Below, piece after piece: positions 29,600 through 39,069 of a DNA stretch of 42,741 nucleotides. How positions within the stretch are numbered: position 1 is the first letter of the stretch; every line of letters begins with the position of its first letter. A program made the translations under genes and the position numbers. The notes under the pieces were generated by a model. It saw only the letters and a list, made by a program, of their open reading frames with translations, searched no databases and had not been told where the DNA came from. The stretch comes from Bryobacterales bacterium (lineage in GTDB: Bacteria; Acidobacteriota; Terriglobia; Bryobacterales; Bryobacteraceae), in assembly GCA_019261985.1 (NCBI GenBank), contig JAFAQY010000094.1, forward strand, positions 1 through 42,741. The letters are read 5' to 3'.

Positions 29600-31675
29600 T
29601 TGCGCTCAGTGATCGAGAGGGAGGGTCTCCTGAACGGCGTTGTCAAAGGTATCGCATACGGTTTCGCGGGCTGGACAATCTATGGTGTTTCGGAATTGGG
29701 GTTATCCCTAGCCGTCCAGCTTTCACAGCATCCGATGATGCGTTTGGTTGAATGGCAGTGGCATTCGATTTTTGCGCTCCTGGGCGCGTGCGCTGTCGCC
29801 GGCATAATTCTCGGCGCAATTTCAGGCGTCGTATTGACGAGTATTCGACCGGGGTTCTTCGCGCAAAACCCTTGGGTTATGCCCAGTATCACGATTGTGG
29901 GCGCCTTTCTGATACAGATTGCTCGTAGCCGGCCGGTCTCGGCGGCCGAATACGTTGCACTGGCGGTGACCATCGTACTTGGAATTGCGTTTAGCGCCGC
30001 CGTCATTTCTGAACGCTGGAGCTTGCGGATTGCATTTTTAGCGCCGCCCTGGATCGTTAGTGCAATGATTCTCGCCGCGCCGTTCGCCGGACGCTTGCTC
30101 CGCTCTCGCCCGTGGATCTGGCGGGCGACTCTGGTGCCCTTAGCGCCGGTCCTGATTTTCCTGTGTGCCTTAAGTTACGCTCGCGTCAGAGCGGCCGGCC
30201 ATCTAAGGCGAGGACAGATGGCGGCCGTCGCTGGATATGCGATCTCTATGTTCATGGCGCTGCAATCGGGCGCCTCGATCGCGCGAGCGAATCAAGTCTC
30301 TTCTCCCCGCCCCAATATCCTGTTAATCACGATGGACACCGTGCGGGCCGACCATCTTTCGTTGTACGGGTACGAACGCGAGACCACTCCGCGGCTCTCG
30401 GAATTTGCGCGTTCCGCAACGTTATACAAACGGGCGATCGCCGTCTCGGACCACACGCTGCCGACACATGCGTCTATCTTCACTGGCCTGTATCCGGACT
30501 GGCATGGGGCCATGATGTCCGCTTCGGCGCATCCTGTGCGTCAGCCGTTGCGTCCGGGCGTGGTCACGGTTGCCGAGGTTTTGAAATCAAACGGGTACTG
30601 GACCGGCGAGTCGGCAGCGAATTACGCTTTCCTGGATTCGTCGTTTGGGCTGACCCGGGGTTTTGGCGTTTCCGAAATTAGCCGGCCAGTGCACCTTACA
30701 GGCGCTGGAGAAGGTTTATATATTCTCGACGCGGCGAAGGAGCTTCTTAGCCGGTGGACCGATGTAGAAGATTTCGAGCGGCCGTACTTGCGGGCTACCG
30801 ATATTACCGAAAGCGCGCAGACGCTCATCGATCAAGCCGGCGCGAGCCGGCAGCCGTTCTTTCTATTCCTAAACTACATGGATGCCCACACACCATATGC
30901 TCCCGGCGCTCCGTTCGATACGATGTTCCCGGGAAGCGATCCCAAATTCAGGCCGCAATTTTCGCTCCACGAGAGCAATGCAGGCCAAAATGCCCTTTCC
31001 CCGGAGCAGAAGCTCTATATCGTGTCGCAGTACGATGCGGGCATCGCGGCGGAAGATAGTGCGATTGACGGCTTGATTCGTTTTCTGCGGGACCGGAAGA
31101 TCTACGACAACACGCTAATCGTCATCACCGGCGACCACGGTGAGGGCTTCCTGGAGCATGGGCTGCTGGAACACGACCTTGGCGTTGTCTATCAGACGCA
31201 CGTTCATGTGCCGCTGCTGATCAAATATCCGCGGCAACACGAGGCCAGGATCTCCGACGAGCTGGTGAGTCAAGTGGATTTGATGCCGACAATGCTCGAG
31301 AACGCAGGAATAACTTCGCCGCGCGGCTTGCAGGGGCGAAGCTTGCTGCATCCGCCCGCGAACCCCAGGAATATCGTGCTCGCGGTTGGACGGCAGACAA
31401 TTAACGGCAATAACCTAGTTCGCGGGACCCGGCGGGCCATTTTCACCGGTTCGTGGAAGTTGGTCACTTGGACATTTGGGCCGCCGGAGCTATACGATCT
31501 CGCGTCGGATCCCGGCGAGATTCGCAACCTGTATGACCAAGACAATTCCCTCGTGATCGAGCTTTCGAAGCAATTGGCAAATTTCGTTTCGGCAATTCCA
31601 GCGCAGAAGCTGCGGCCGTCGAGTGCGGATCCCGCTATGCTCGACCGGCTGAAGTCGCTGGGATATGTTCAGTGA
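29600..31675 (+). CDS. Membrane protein with alkaline-phosphatase/sulfatase-superfamily domain
   Basis: Up to 691 residues; TTG 29600 or GTG 29609 are both possible. About six N-terminal membrane helices (to residue ~222), then an extracytoplasmic catalytic domain: ITMDTVRADHLSLYGY (first metal site, D246), the nucleophile region DHTLPTHASIFTGLYP, GDHGEGFLEH and HVHVPLL (second metal site). The sulfatase CxPxR/SxPxR signature is absent; Thr takes the nucleophile place (TLPTH, 286-290). It may therefore be a phosphodiesterase or phospho-group transferase for envelope lipids or glycans rather than a sulfatase. No sulfatase-maturase gene nearby. Ends convergently with the NtrC-type gene. Confidence 0.8.
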   Translation: MRSVIEREGLLNGVVKGIAYGFAGWTIYGVSELGLSLAVQLSQHPMMRLVEWQWHSIFALLGACAVAGIILGAISGVVLTSIRPGFFAQNPWVMPSITIVGAFLIQIARSRPVSAAEYVALAVTIVLGIAFSAAVISERWSLRIAFLAPPWIVSAMILAAPFAGRLLRSRPWIWRATLVPLAPVLIFLCALSYARVRAAGHLRRGQMAAVAGYAISMFMALQSGASIARANQVSSPRPNILLITMDTVRADHLSLYGYERETTPRLSEFARSATLYKRAIAVSDHTLPTHASIFTGLYPDWHGAMMSASAHPVRQPLRPGVVTVAEVLKSNGYWTGESAANYAFLDSSFGLTRGFGVSEISRPVHLTGAGEGLYILDAAKELLSRWTDVEDFERPYLRATDITESAQTLIDQAGASRQPFFLFLNYMDAHTPYAPGAPFDTMFPGSDPKFRPQFSLHESNAGQNALSPEQKLYIVSQYDAGIAAEDSAIDGLIRFLRDRKIYDNTLIVITGDHGEGFLEHGLLEHDLGVVYQTHVHVPLLIKYPRQHEARISDELVSQVDLMPTMLENAGITSPRGLQGRSLLHPPANPRNIVLAVGRQTINGNNLVRGTRRAIFTGSWKLVTWTFGPPELYDLASDPGEIRNLYDQDNSLVIELSKQLANFVSAIPAQKLRPSSADPAMLDRLKSLGYVQ

Positions 31676-31705
31676 CGCTGCGGTGGTGGGGGCAACACCT
31701 TTCCA

Positions 31706-31772
31706 GCAACCCCTGGCAGCGCGGTTGGCAACCGCGCGCCGGATGGCATCCGGGATGGCATCCGGCCCCACA
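31706..31772 (-). repeat. Composite palindromic element, fragment (copy 5, inverted)
   Basis: Palindrome B (GCGCGGTTGGCAACCGCGC) followed by a doubled palindrome A (CCGGATGGCATCCGG twice, overlapping) and GCCCCACAGG. It fills the 102-base space between two convergent genes and could form hairpins that end transcription from both sides. Confidence 0.8.
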
Positions 31773-31777
31773 GGGAT

Positions 31778-33223
31778 CTAGGCTTCGGGCGACGCGGCAG
31801 CGGTGACCGGCTCGCCGCTCATGTGCGCTTCCCGGTCCGCGGCGTTGATACCCAGCTTCTTCATTTTGTACAACAGCGCCTTGTAGTCGATCTTTAGAAG
31901 CGCGGCGGCTTTCTTCCGGTTCCAGCGCATGCTGTTCAGCGCGGCCAGGATCGCGTCCGTTTCGGCCTGATGCTTGGCCTGTGTCACCTGCTCCAGAATC
32001 GGAGGAGCTACCGGCTTTGGAGCGGATTTCGGCGTCAGGTCGGGCGCGAGCATTAAGGTGCGCCGGGTCGCCCGCGTGGTCAGATCGCGGGCTATGGCAT
32101 CCGCGTTCCGGAGAATGGCGAATTTTCGAATCACATTCTCAAGCTCGCGAACGTTGCCGGGCCAGTCGTGCGCGAGCAAAGCCTGCCGGAGCTGCGAGGT
32201 AATCTCGGGAATCTGTTCGCCGCAGTGCTTTTTTAAAAGGAATTCCGCCAGCGGAACAATGTCTTCGCGGAGCTCGCGAAGCGGCGGCACATATAACGAA
32301 ACCACGTTGAGCCGGTAGTACAAATCCTGGCGGAACTTGTCGAGCGCGATGGCCCTTTCCAAATCGTTGTGCGTCGCGGCGATTACGCGCACGTCCACCC
32401 GCACCGTTTCCTTGCCGCCGAGGCGCTGAAATTCGTGATCCTGCAGGACCTGCAAGAGCTTGGCCTGGAGCTTAAAATCCATATCGCCGATCTCGTCGAG
32501 CAGCAGGGTGCCACTATCGGCTAGCTCGAACATACCCGGCTTGCGCTGAAAGGCTCCGGTGAAGGCTCCGCGCTCATAGCCGAAAAGCTCGCTTTCCACC
32601 AATTCCGAAGGCAGGGCGGCGCAGTTCAATTTGAAGAATGGCTTATGCGCGCGGCGGGAAAGCGAGTGTATTTGCCTCGCAAGGACCTCTTTGCCGACAC
32701 CTGTTTCGCCCTGAATCAGGATCGGCGCCTCCGACCACGCGATCGGAGGCAGAAGCTTGTGAATCGCGCGAATATTGGGGCTCGCGCCAAGATAAGCTTC
32801 GTTCAGGGAAACCGTGGGCTCCGGCCGAAGCGCTTCTATGGAAGGTCCCGCGAAGACGTTGCTCAAAGCACGCGAAAGCCCGTCGGGGCTCACCGGCTTG
32901 GTCAGGAAGTCGTTCGCGCCGGCCCGCATGATCTCGACCACCGCGCCTGAGGAAGGGTTACCCGACATTGCAATCACGGGCAGATGACGCTCTAGCTCGC
33001 GAATATCACGAAGCACCTGCAAGCCATCGCGCTTGCTCAGCGACATGTCAAGCAGCACCGCGCAGAGCGGTCCACCGCTTTGCAGGAGCCGGAGCGCTTC
33101 CCCATCGTCCTCGGTGACTTCTACCGCGAAGCCTTCGCAGCGCAAGGCCATCTCCAGGTAGCTCCGAGTCTCCGGGTCTTCGGAAACCACTAGCATGATT
33201 TGGCTGTTCACTTCCGCGAGCAT
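31778..33223 (-). CDS. NtrC-family sigma54-dependent response regulator
   Basis: 481 residues. Receiver domain (about 9-125) with phosphoacceptor D59 (LLDMS) and K109 (TKP). AAA+ domain with Walker A GETGVGKE (172-179), the sigma54-contacting loop GAFTGA (219-224), Walker B LLLDEIGD and the arginine-finger region FRQDLYYRLNVV. A Fis-type helix-turn-helix ends the protein (NRKKAAALLKIDYKALLYKMKKLGI) before a short Ala-rich tail. Activates sigma54 promoters when phosphorylated. It starts 13 bases after the NHL gene and so is probably the last gene of the export/NHL operon, as PrsR-type regulators are in exopolysaccharide/PEP-CTERM loci. Confidence 0.93.
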   Translation of the reverse strand: MLAEVNSQIMLVVSEDPETRSYLEMALRCEGFAVEVTEDDGEALRLLQSGGPLCAVLLDMSLSKRDGLQVLRDIRELERHLPVIAMSGNPSSGAVVEIMRAGANDFLTKPVSPDGLSRALSNVFAGPSIEALRPEPTVSLNEAYLGASPNIRAIHKLLPPIAWSEAPILIQGETGVGKEVLARQIHSLSRRAHKPFFKLNCAALPSELVESELFGYERGAFTGAFQRKPGMFELADSGTLLLDEIGDMDFKLQAKLLQVLQDHEFQRLGGKETVRVDVRVIAATHNDLERAIALDKFRQDLYYRLNVVSLYVPPLRELREDIVPLAEFLLKKHCGEQIPEITSQLRQALLAHDWPGNVRELENVIRKFAILRNADAIARDLTTRATRRTLMLAPDLTPKSAPKPVAPPILEQVTQAKHQAETDAILAALNSMRWNRKKAAALLKIDYKALLYKMKKLGINAADREAHMSGEPVTAAASPEA

Positions 33224-33236
33224 ACAGAACCGTTTC

Positions 33237-36200
33237 TCACTGAATTGCCATCGTCACTGTATTGCTAGGACTGCCGTCGATAAAAACGTGCAAGGGAACC
33301 GCTGCTCCCGTCGGGGCATTGGACGGGATTTGCACGTTAATTTGCCACAGGCCCACGAAGCCTGGGGCGAGACCGGAAAACTGCACACCGCCGTAAACGG
33401 GGGTGCCGGTTCCGAACAGAACGCATACAGCGTTTTGCGCAAGACAGCTCTGCGCGTCGGAACCGGGGACGGTGACCGTTTGGGTCAGCCCTGCCGGAGG
33501 CTGGCCATCCGGAACCGGCGGAATTACCATTCCCTGGCCCGTGGCAAACACGGAAATGACCGATCCCCGCGGCGCGGCATGAGTCGGCCCATTCACCGTA
33601 ACCCCATCCTGATTGAGGATCGAGCCTTGCCCCGTGCCTTGCGAATTCGCGGTAAACAACCCCGGTCCCACATTCCCAACCGAGAGCGTCCCGCCGGCCA
33701 GCAACTCATTTGTGTCCGCGGTGCGAATGCCGATTCGATTCGTACCGGACGGAGTTGCTCCCGGCACCTGAAAATTAACCTGGCCTACTCCCGTTGCATC
33801 CGGCCCAACGAAGTATACGGGCCCCGGTAACGTGTCGTTCACGATAACCTGCCATCCGGATAAGGTCGTGGGCCAAGGAGGAGTGGACGTGTTCCGCTGG
33901 CTGGGCACAATGCACGGCAATCCCAGACTGAGGCATTGCGGCGTAGTCTTGAGCGTGGCCAAGCTGCCGGGAGCAACGGGGACGCTCGCAAGAATTCCGA
34001 ACCCGGCCGCATTCGAGACCACGGAGAAACCCAGGAAATGCACCACGCGGTTATTGCCGGTGTCTCCGACGTAGAGCGTGTTTTTGCGGTCTACAAAAAG
34101 ACCGATGGGAGCGATCAGCGAGGAGGGTGTAGCCAGTCCATTCTGATTGTTGCCGCCCAGCCCGTAAATTGCCGGTGTGCCTTGCGCCAGGGAGCTTAAC
34201 AGGGATGGAAAAACCAGAACCCGGCTGTTTCCGGAATCGGACACAATAATATATCCGTTGCCGTCGACCGTGACTTCGGCCGGAGAACGTAACCCTGTCG
34301 GCCCCCCGCCGGCCGCGCTGGCGCTGAAACTGGACTGTCCAAAAACGATGCTGGCCGGCTGCCCGTTGCCATGAATGCTCTGGACATTCAAATAAACCAG
34401 GACGCGGTTGGCGGCGCTGTCGACAACATATAGGTTGTAATTTGGATCCAGAAACACACCCACCGGGCTGCTTAAGGTTTGCGGCGAAACCGCCCCCGCT
34501 GTAGAACTTGAGTTGAAATTCGATTGCCCGTAAACCTGAACCGCGGCCGCTCCGGTGACGGGGTTCGGCAAGAACTGCAAGACGCGGTTGTTGCCGGTAT
34601 CCGAAATCAACACCTCGCCCGCGGGTCCAACGGCGATGCAAGACGGCCCTAATAGCGAGGACGCTGTAATCGACCCGGTCGAAGATGTCGTGAAATTCGG
34701 CTGCCCCAGTACGATGTCGGGCGTGATCCGGCCTTGCTGGTCCACGGGCCGCGGATAATGCAGCACGCGATTGTTGCCAAAATCCGCGACATACAAATTT
34801 CCGGAGGAATCAAGCGCAAGCCCCTTGGGCAGCGCTAAGGAAGTCGCCGTGGGCGTCTGCGCCGAATTGTCCACATTGGGAATGGCGGTCACCAAGTCGG
34901 GCTGGCCAATGACCAGATCGGCCGGAGCTCCGGTTACGAACTGCGTCGAATCCCTCCAGATTAAAACCCGGTTGTTATTCGTATCGGAGACATACAGCGG
35001 ATAAGGCGCCTTCGAATAATCCACCGCCATGCTAAACGCGAGGTTGACGCTGGTCGCCTTGATTCTATTCTTCCCATTGGAGATGAAATCGAGTTGCCCC
35101 CAAACTTTGGTCGCGGACCGCGATCCCCCCGTGTACATCAGCACGCGATTATTCGAAAGATCCGCAATATAAGCGTTCCCATTGCCATCTACGGCAACAC
35201 TCGTGGGCGACCATAAACCGTTCTGGGAAGCCCTGGGTTGGGTAGACAAATTCGGTGTTGCCGTCGTGAAGGTAGCTTGCCCAAAGACGGTGTTGGCCGG
35301 GCTGCCGAACGGGAACGCGAGCACGCGGTTATCACCCGGGATCGCAACGTACAAGGTGCCATTGGCGGTAACGGCGATACCGGTCGGCCCCGTAACTCCC
35401 GCGGATGTAGCTCCGGCCATGCTGGTGCTGGTGGGCGGGTTGGCGATTGTGCGTGTAGCGAACCCGGACTGCCCGATGACCAAACCGGCGGCCTGACCGG
35501 CAGTCACCGGAGCCGCGAACCGCAATACTCGGAAATTCAGCGTATCGGCGACGTAGAGATTATTCTGTGGATCGAACGCGATGCCTTTAGGCGAGTTGTA
35601 TCCGCTTGCGGATACAGCGCCACCGCCGTTCGCGGCCGTGGTATTAAAATCCTTCTGCCCCAAAACCAGGTCTGCTTGAGCCGCTGTCCCCGCGCTCAAG
35701 GCGCTCAACACGCTTGAGGGAAAGCGCAGGATGCGGTTGTTGCCGGTATCGGCAACCCACAGGTTCCCGCCCGGATCAAACGCCAAAGCCTGCGGCGCAT
35801 TGAGACCGGCCGCCCCGGCGCCCGAGGCGATACTGCCGAAGGCAGGTTGGCCGAGCACGGCATCGGGCGTGAAATTATTCGGGTTTGAAAAAGGCGACGG
35901 AAATCTCAAAACGCGGTTATTCCCTGTATCGGCGACATACAGGTTCCCGGTCCCTGGATCTACAGCCAATCCAAGCGCCTGATTCAGGGTTCCATTCCCA
36001 ATCCCGTTCGTGAAACTGGCGCTGGATTGCCCCAGCACCACATCCGGAGGATCGCCGATTTGATAAGCAGCCGTATCCGCCCATCCCAAAATGCGGGCAT
36101 TTCCAACATCGGAGATGTAAATATGGGTAACGCCGCCGCGCGTGTCGAGCGCGACAGCGAAAGGATTGTAGAGTTCCGTCCCCTGCACCTCGTTTAAGCC

Positions 36201-36311
36201 GTTATGAATCAGATCCTGCTGGCCGAGGGCGCGGTACGCGTTGGGAGAAAGCTGAGCCTCAACGGTGGCGGTAAAAGAAAAAAGCAAAACACACGATAAA
36301 ACTCTCATCAT
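33237..36311 (-). CDS. Secreted NHL beta-propeller protein with TIGR03437 C-terminal domain
   Basis: 1024 residues from ATG 36311 (MMRVLSCVLLFSFTATVEA signal peptide); upstream codons overlap the previous gene and are unlikely. Twelve NHL-like units are visible, each with a D.GNNRVL-type motif (ADTGNNRVLRFPSP, SDTNNNRVLIWRD, ADFGNNRVLHYPRP and others), enough for two six-bladed propellers. From about residue 800 the SNAAGF...GQVNFQVP...ATGQG...WQINVQIP pattern is the TIGR03437 domain first noted in Solibacter. Probably cell-surface, binding glycans or proteins; no enzyme motif. Located between a polysaccharide export gene and the NtrC-type regulator. Confidence 0.9.
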   Translation of the reverse strand: MMRVLSCVLLFSFTATVEAQLSPNAYRALGQQDLIHNGLNEVQGTELYNPFAVALDTRGGVTHIYISDVGNARILGWADTAAYQIGDPPDVVLGQSSASFTNGIGNGTLNQALGLAVDPGTGNLYVADTGNNRVLRFPSPFSNPNNFTPDAVLGQPAFGSIASGAGAAGLNAPQALAFDPGGNLWVADTGNNRILRFPSSVLSALSAGTAAQADLVLGQKDFNTTAANGGGAVSASGYNSPKGIAFDPQNNLYVADTLNFRVLRFAAPVTAGQAAGLVIGQSGFATRTIANPPTSTSMAGATSAGVTGPTGIAVTANGTLYVAIPGDNRVLAFPFGSPANTVFGQATFTTATPNLSTQPRASQNGLWSPTSVAVDGNGNAYIADLSNNRVLMYTGGSRSATKVWGQLDFISNGKNRIKATSVNLAFSMAVDYSKAPYPLYVSDTNNNRVLIWRDSTQFVTGAPADLVIGQPDLVTAIPNVDNSAQTPTATSLALPKGLALDSSGNLYVADFGNNRVLHYPRPVDQQGRITPDIVLGQPNFTTSSTGSITASSLLGPSCIAVGPAGEVLISDTGNNRVLQFLPNPVTGAAAVQVYGQSNFNSSSTAGAVSPQTLSSPVGVFLDPNYNLYVVDSAANRVLVYLNVQSIHGNGQPASIVFGQSSFSASAAGGGPTGLRSPAEVTVDGNGYIIVSDSGNSRVLVFPSLLSSLAQGTPAIYGLGGNNQNGLATPSSLIAPIGLFVDRKNTLYVGDTGNNRVVHFLGFSVVSNAAGFGILASVPVAPGSLATLKTTPQCLSLGLPCIVPSQRNTSTPPWPTTLSGWQVIVNDTLPGPVYFVGPDATGVGQVNFQVPGATPSGTNRIGIRTADTNELLAGGTLSVGNVGPGLFTANSQGTGQGSILNQDGVTVNGPTHAAPRGSVISVFATGQGMVIPPVPDGQPPAGLTQTVTVPGSDAQSCLAQNAVCVLFGTGTPVYGGVQFSGLAPGFVGLWQINVQIPSNAPTGAAVPLHVFIDGSPSNTVTMAIQ

Positions 36312-36345
36312 TTCGGTCTTGGACAATGTGAAAAAATGTTCCGTC

Positions 36346-37137
36346 TTACTGCGGAACGATAATATAGTCACCCGGCTGTAGCCACACATTTTGTTCCGGA
36401 TGTTCTCCCCGTAGTACTGCGTCATAGTCGAATTTCAGTTGAAAAGTTTGTCCATTTGTCGTCCGCCGCACAAAAATCTTGCTGCGCTTGGCGAACTCAT
36501 TGGGGCCGTTGGCTTCGGTAATAGCCTGAAGCACGGTCATCGGATACCGCAGGTCCACAGGCCCGGTCTTTCGAATGGCCCCGATAAGGTAAATGCGCTT
36601 GCTGTGAACCTCGCGAACAATAACGTTCACGTCGGGCTCGGTAATGAACGGCATAAGTTTATCGCCGATCAGCTTTTCCGCCTGCGCCGGTGTAAGTCCC
36701 GCGACCACGACGTCTTTAATTAGCGGCAACGTTACTTTGCCATCGGCGCGCACCACCACGGGCGCGGCGGACGCGTCGGGTTCCTTGTAGACAACAACGG
36801 CGAGCACATCCGCCTCGCCAATGATGTACTCTTCGGGTACGCCACGGTCTTCTCTTTCGGGCTTGCCGGCATTCGGCGCTTCTTGCGGAGGCGATGCCTT
36901 CAACGCCTCGTCGACCAGATTGGGTTTCCATCCAGTCCGGATTGCGCTGGCCCGGAGCTCGTCATCTTTAAGGCCGAGCTTTCGCCCATCCTGGATATAT
37001 TGGGCCAAATCTTTCGCAATCTGGCTAGTGGCCTTTCCGGAGACTGCGGGCGTTTGTGCCGACACAATAACTGGAGAGATTACGCTTGTTAGAGCCAAGC
37101 CACAAACAAGCATTGCAGGAAATTGACGGCGATCCAT
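36346..37137 (-). CDS. Polysaccharide export outer-membrane protein (Wza/BexD-type)
   Basis: 263 residues with a signal peptide (QFPAMLVCGLALTSVISPVIVSA minus its ends). The Poly_export domain runs EEYIIGEADVLAVVVYKEPD...VRADGKVTLPLIKDVVVAGLT, followed by one SLBB-type beta-grasp (KRIYLIGAIRKTGPVDLRYPMTVLQAI) and PGDYIIVPQ at the end. Such proteins form the outer-membrane exit of capsule/exopolysaccharide export. It lacks the lipobox of E. coli Wza and is shorter, like many acidobacterial forms. An extra ~70-residue helical segment (GRKLGLKDDELRASAIRTGW...) lies before the export domain. First gene of its operon. Confidence 0.9.
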   Translation of the reverse strand: MDRRQFPAMLVCGLALTSVISPVIVSAQTPAVSGKATSQIAKDLAQYIQDGRKLGLKDDELRASAIRTGWKPNLVDEALKASPPQEAPNAGKPEREDRGVPEEYIIGEADVLAVVVYKEPDASAAPVVVRADGKVTLPLIKDVVVAGLTPAQAEKLIGDKLMPFITEPDVNVIVREVHSKRIYLIGAIRKTGPVDLRYPMTVLQAITEANGPNEFAKRSKIFVRRTTNGQTFQLKFDYDAVLRGEHPEQNVWLQPGDYIIVPQ

Positions 37138-37474
37138 TGTTTCAATACCTCTCTATGGGCGCCTCTATGCGCGCCCCAAAACATCTCCACCGAAGATTGC
37201 CGCGGAGCATGTTCGGGTCCAATAGCATTTTTGGCCCGTAAAACTGTCCCTAAGAAGTTCGCAAATCTGTGGCCTAAAGGGAGTTGCGGCAAGACGCCTG
37301 AAAGGGAGTTGTACTTAGTCCAAAAGTTTCGTCCGGCTGGTTTGTCAGTTCGAGCTAACCCGCTAGAAGCAGCGTCCGCTTCTTGTTCGCGGTGGCTAAC
37401 GCCGGAATCGATAGCCTTGGGAAGAAGAATTGCTGAACCCTTTGAACCGAATCTGAAGTTCAATATTCGTTCTA
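37138..37474. promoter_or_regulatory. Divergent intergenic region (337 bases)
   Basis: Separates the export/NHL/NtrC operon from three plus-strand surface-protein genes, so promoters for both must lie here. An AAAGGGAGTTG motif occurs twice (near 37276 and 37301). No convincing sigma70 or sigma54 promoter, hairpin or RNA gene was recognised by eye. Confidence 0.45.
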
Positions 37475-38065
37475 ATGAAACAAACTCTCGCGACTGCAAT
37501 AACGTTGCTCATAGCATGGCAAGGCATCTACGCACAAGAAAGTCCTACGCAAGTAAATCTGGTGGTTGTTTCGGGAGAAGGGACACTTACAAAAACCGGC
37601 TCGCGCGTCTCGGAGCCGCCGCGGGTTCGCGTAGAGGATCAGGATCACAAACCGCTTATTGGAGTAGCCGTTGTGTTCACGCTGCCGTCCGGCGGAGCGG
37701 GCGGAGAATTCGATAAAGGCGCCAAGACTCTCACGGTGACGACGGACGAAAACGGCGTCGCTGCCGCGCGCGGGTTGAGGCTGAACGACACACCCGGCCG
37801 CTTCGAGATTCTGGTGAACGTCGCGTATCGAGGGCTGACGGCGAACACAGCCATCACGCAATTCAGCACCGCTCCGAACGGCGCCGTTACGCACACGCAA
37901 CATAACGGCTCGACCAAGTGGATCATCATCGGTCTGGTCGCCGGCGCGGCTGGAGCCGGCGCCGCGGTTGCCGCCTCCCACGGTTCCGGCAGTTCCAATG
38001 GCGGACCGGGCGGCGGAGGGACTATTTCGCTGAGCGTTGGGTCGGCTACGGTGACTCATCCCTAA
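37475..38065 (+). CDS. Secreted protein with bacterial Ig-like (Big_1-type) domain
   Basis: 196 residues. Signal peptide (KQTLATAITLLIAWQGIYAQ), one Ig-like domain of the invasin/Big_1 style (PPRVRVEDQDHKPLIGVAVV, FTLPSGGAGGEF, TTDENGVAAARGLRL, PGRFEILVNV), then a membrane helix (WIIIGLVAGAAGAGAAVAAS) and a Gly/Ser-rich tail ending SVGSATVTHP. The C-terminal membrane anchor followed by a flexible tail suggests it stays bound to the envelope. One base before the next gene, so part of a three-gene unit. Confidence 0.75.
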   Translation: MKQTLATAITLLIAWQGIYAQESPTQVNLVVVSGEGTLTKTGSRVSEPPRVRVEDQDHKPLIGVAVVFTLPSGGAGGEFDKGAKTLTVTTDENGVAAARGLRLNDTPGRFEILVNVAYRGLTANTAITQFSTAPNGAVTHTQHNGSTKWIIIGLVAGAAGAGAAVAASHGSGSSNGGPGGGGTISLSVGSATVTHP

Positions 38066-38066
38066 T

Positions 38067-39068
38067 ATGAGCGTTTCGAAACAATATTTCGCAATGAGAA
38101 CTCAGTTTTGCTTCCTAATTCCGTTCTTCGCGGCAGCTATTATGTCAACACACGCCGGCGCTCAGAGCGCGGTGGTGGGGGGGAGCCCCATTCTTGGATA
38201 CGTGTTCGATCGATCCGCCGAACGTCTTCGTCCTATTCGTGGTGTTCCCGGAGGCGCGACCATCGGCGATCCACTGGATGCGGGTTTCGCCATCCAACAA
38301 GCGGCCGTTGCGAGCCAAAAGGCCTATGCTCTCGCGATCGCGGCCGGTAACGTCCGCTTGATCCGCTGGAACCCCAGCTTAGCGACAACCGATCTTCCTG
38401 TGACGGGGGTCCCGAGCGCGGTGTATTTGAGTCCTCAAGGGACTGCTGCCGCTGTAATTGCCGATGGCTGGATGGGTTTGATCACGTCAATGGACACCGC
38501 AACCCCGCAAATCGCCGGTGTGCCGTTGGATGCGCAACCGGTTCAGGCCGCTGTAAGCGACGATGGCGCGTATCTTCTAGCCGCGCTTCCGGACGGCTCG
38601 GCTGTGCTCTTCGGAAAAGATGCGACGCGAACAACTCTGCCCGCGCCTGCGCCTGTTTCGCTCGTCGCATTTCGCCCCGGCAGCACAGATGCGTTGGCGG
38701 CCTCCACCGATAATCGCGTGTGGCTGATTCAGCACACCGATTCCGCGCCGGCTTTCACACAGCTCGCCGAGAGCGCGGACGGCGTCGCCGATCCGGTGGC
38801 CTTGGGCTTTGTTCCGGGAACGAACCGCGCGGTAATCGCCAATTCCGGAGGCGCGATTCAAACCATCGACACGGCATTGGGAACTCGCAGTTCCGTTTCG
38901 TGTGCCTGCAAGCCGGTTCATCTGGAGCCGATGTCGACGCCCGGTGTTTTTCGCCTGACAACGGCTCTAGCCGAACCGCAGTATCTGTTCGACGGGACAT
39001 CCGGCCAGATGTTCTTCGTTCCGGCGTTGCCGCCGAAACATACCGTTGAGCGGAGGCCGAGAAACTAG
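38067..39068 (+). CDS. Secreted beta-propeller-like protein, unknown function
   Basis: 333 residues; ATG 38094 (RTQFCFLIPFFAAAIMSTHAGA signal peptide minus ends) is an equally good start. The mature part shows repeated short strands of WD/YVTN type (AVYLSPQGTAAAVIADGWMG, AAVSDDGAYLLAALPDGSAV, VSLVAFRPGSTDALAASTDN, VALGFVPGTNRAVIANSGGA), consistent with a beta propeller. No catalytic motif. Directly followed by the Ig-repeat gene. Confidence 0.7.
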   Translation: MSVSKQYFAMRTQFCFLIPFFAAAIMSTHAGAQSAVVGGSPILGYVFDRSAERLRPIRGVPGGATIGDPLDAGFAIQQAAVASQKAYALAIAAGNVRLIRWNPSLATTDLPVTGVPSAVYLSPQGTAAAVIADGWMGLITSMDTATPQIAGVPLDAQPVQAAVSDDGAYLLAALPDGSAVLFGKDATRTTLPAPAPVSLVAFRPGSTDALAASTDNRVWLIQHTDSAPAFTQLAESADGVADPVALGFVPGTNRAVIANSGGAIQTIDTALGTRSSVSCACKPVHLEPMSTPGVFRLTTALAEPQYLFDGTSGQMFFVPALPPKHTVERRPRN

Positions 39069-39069
39069 C

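Noticed and set aside
29600-31675. Annotation as a sulfatase
   Set aside because: The formylglycine signature C/S-x-P-x-R is missing; Thr and His occupy the key positions.
33237-36311. Internal DNA repeats of the NHL gene as a mobile or tandem element
   Set aside because: They encode twelve diverged propeller units and keep the reading frame; this is protein domain repetition.
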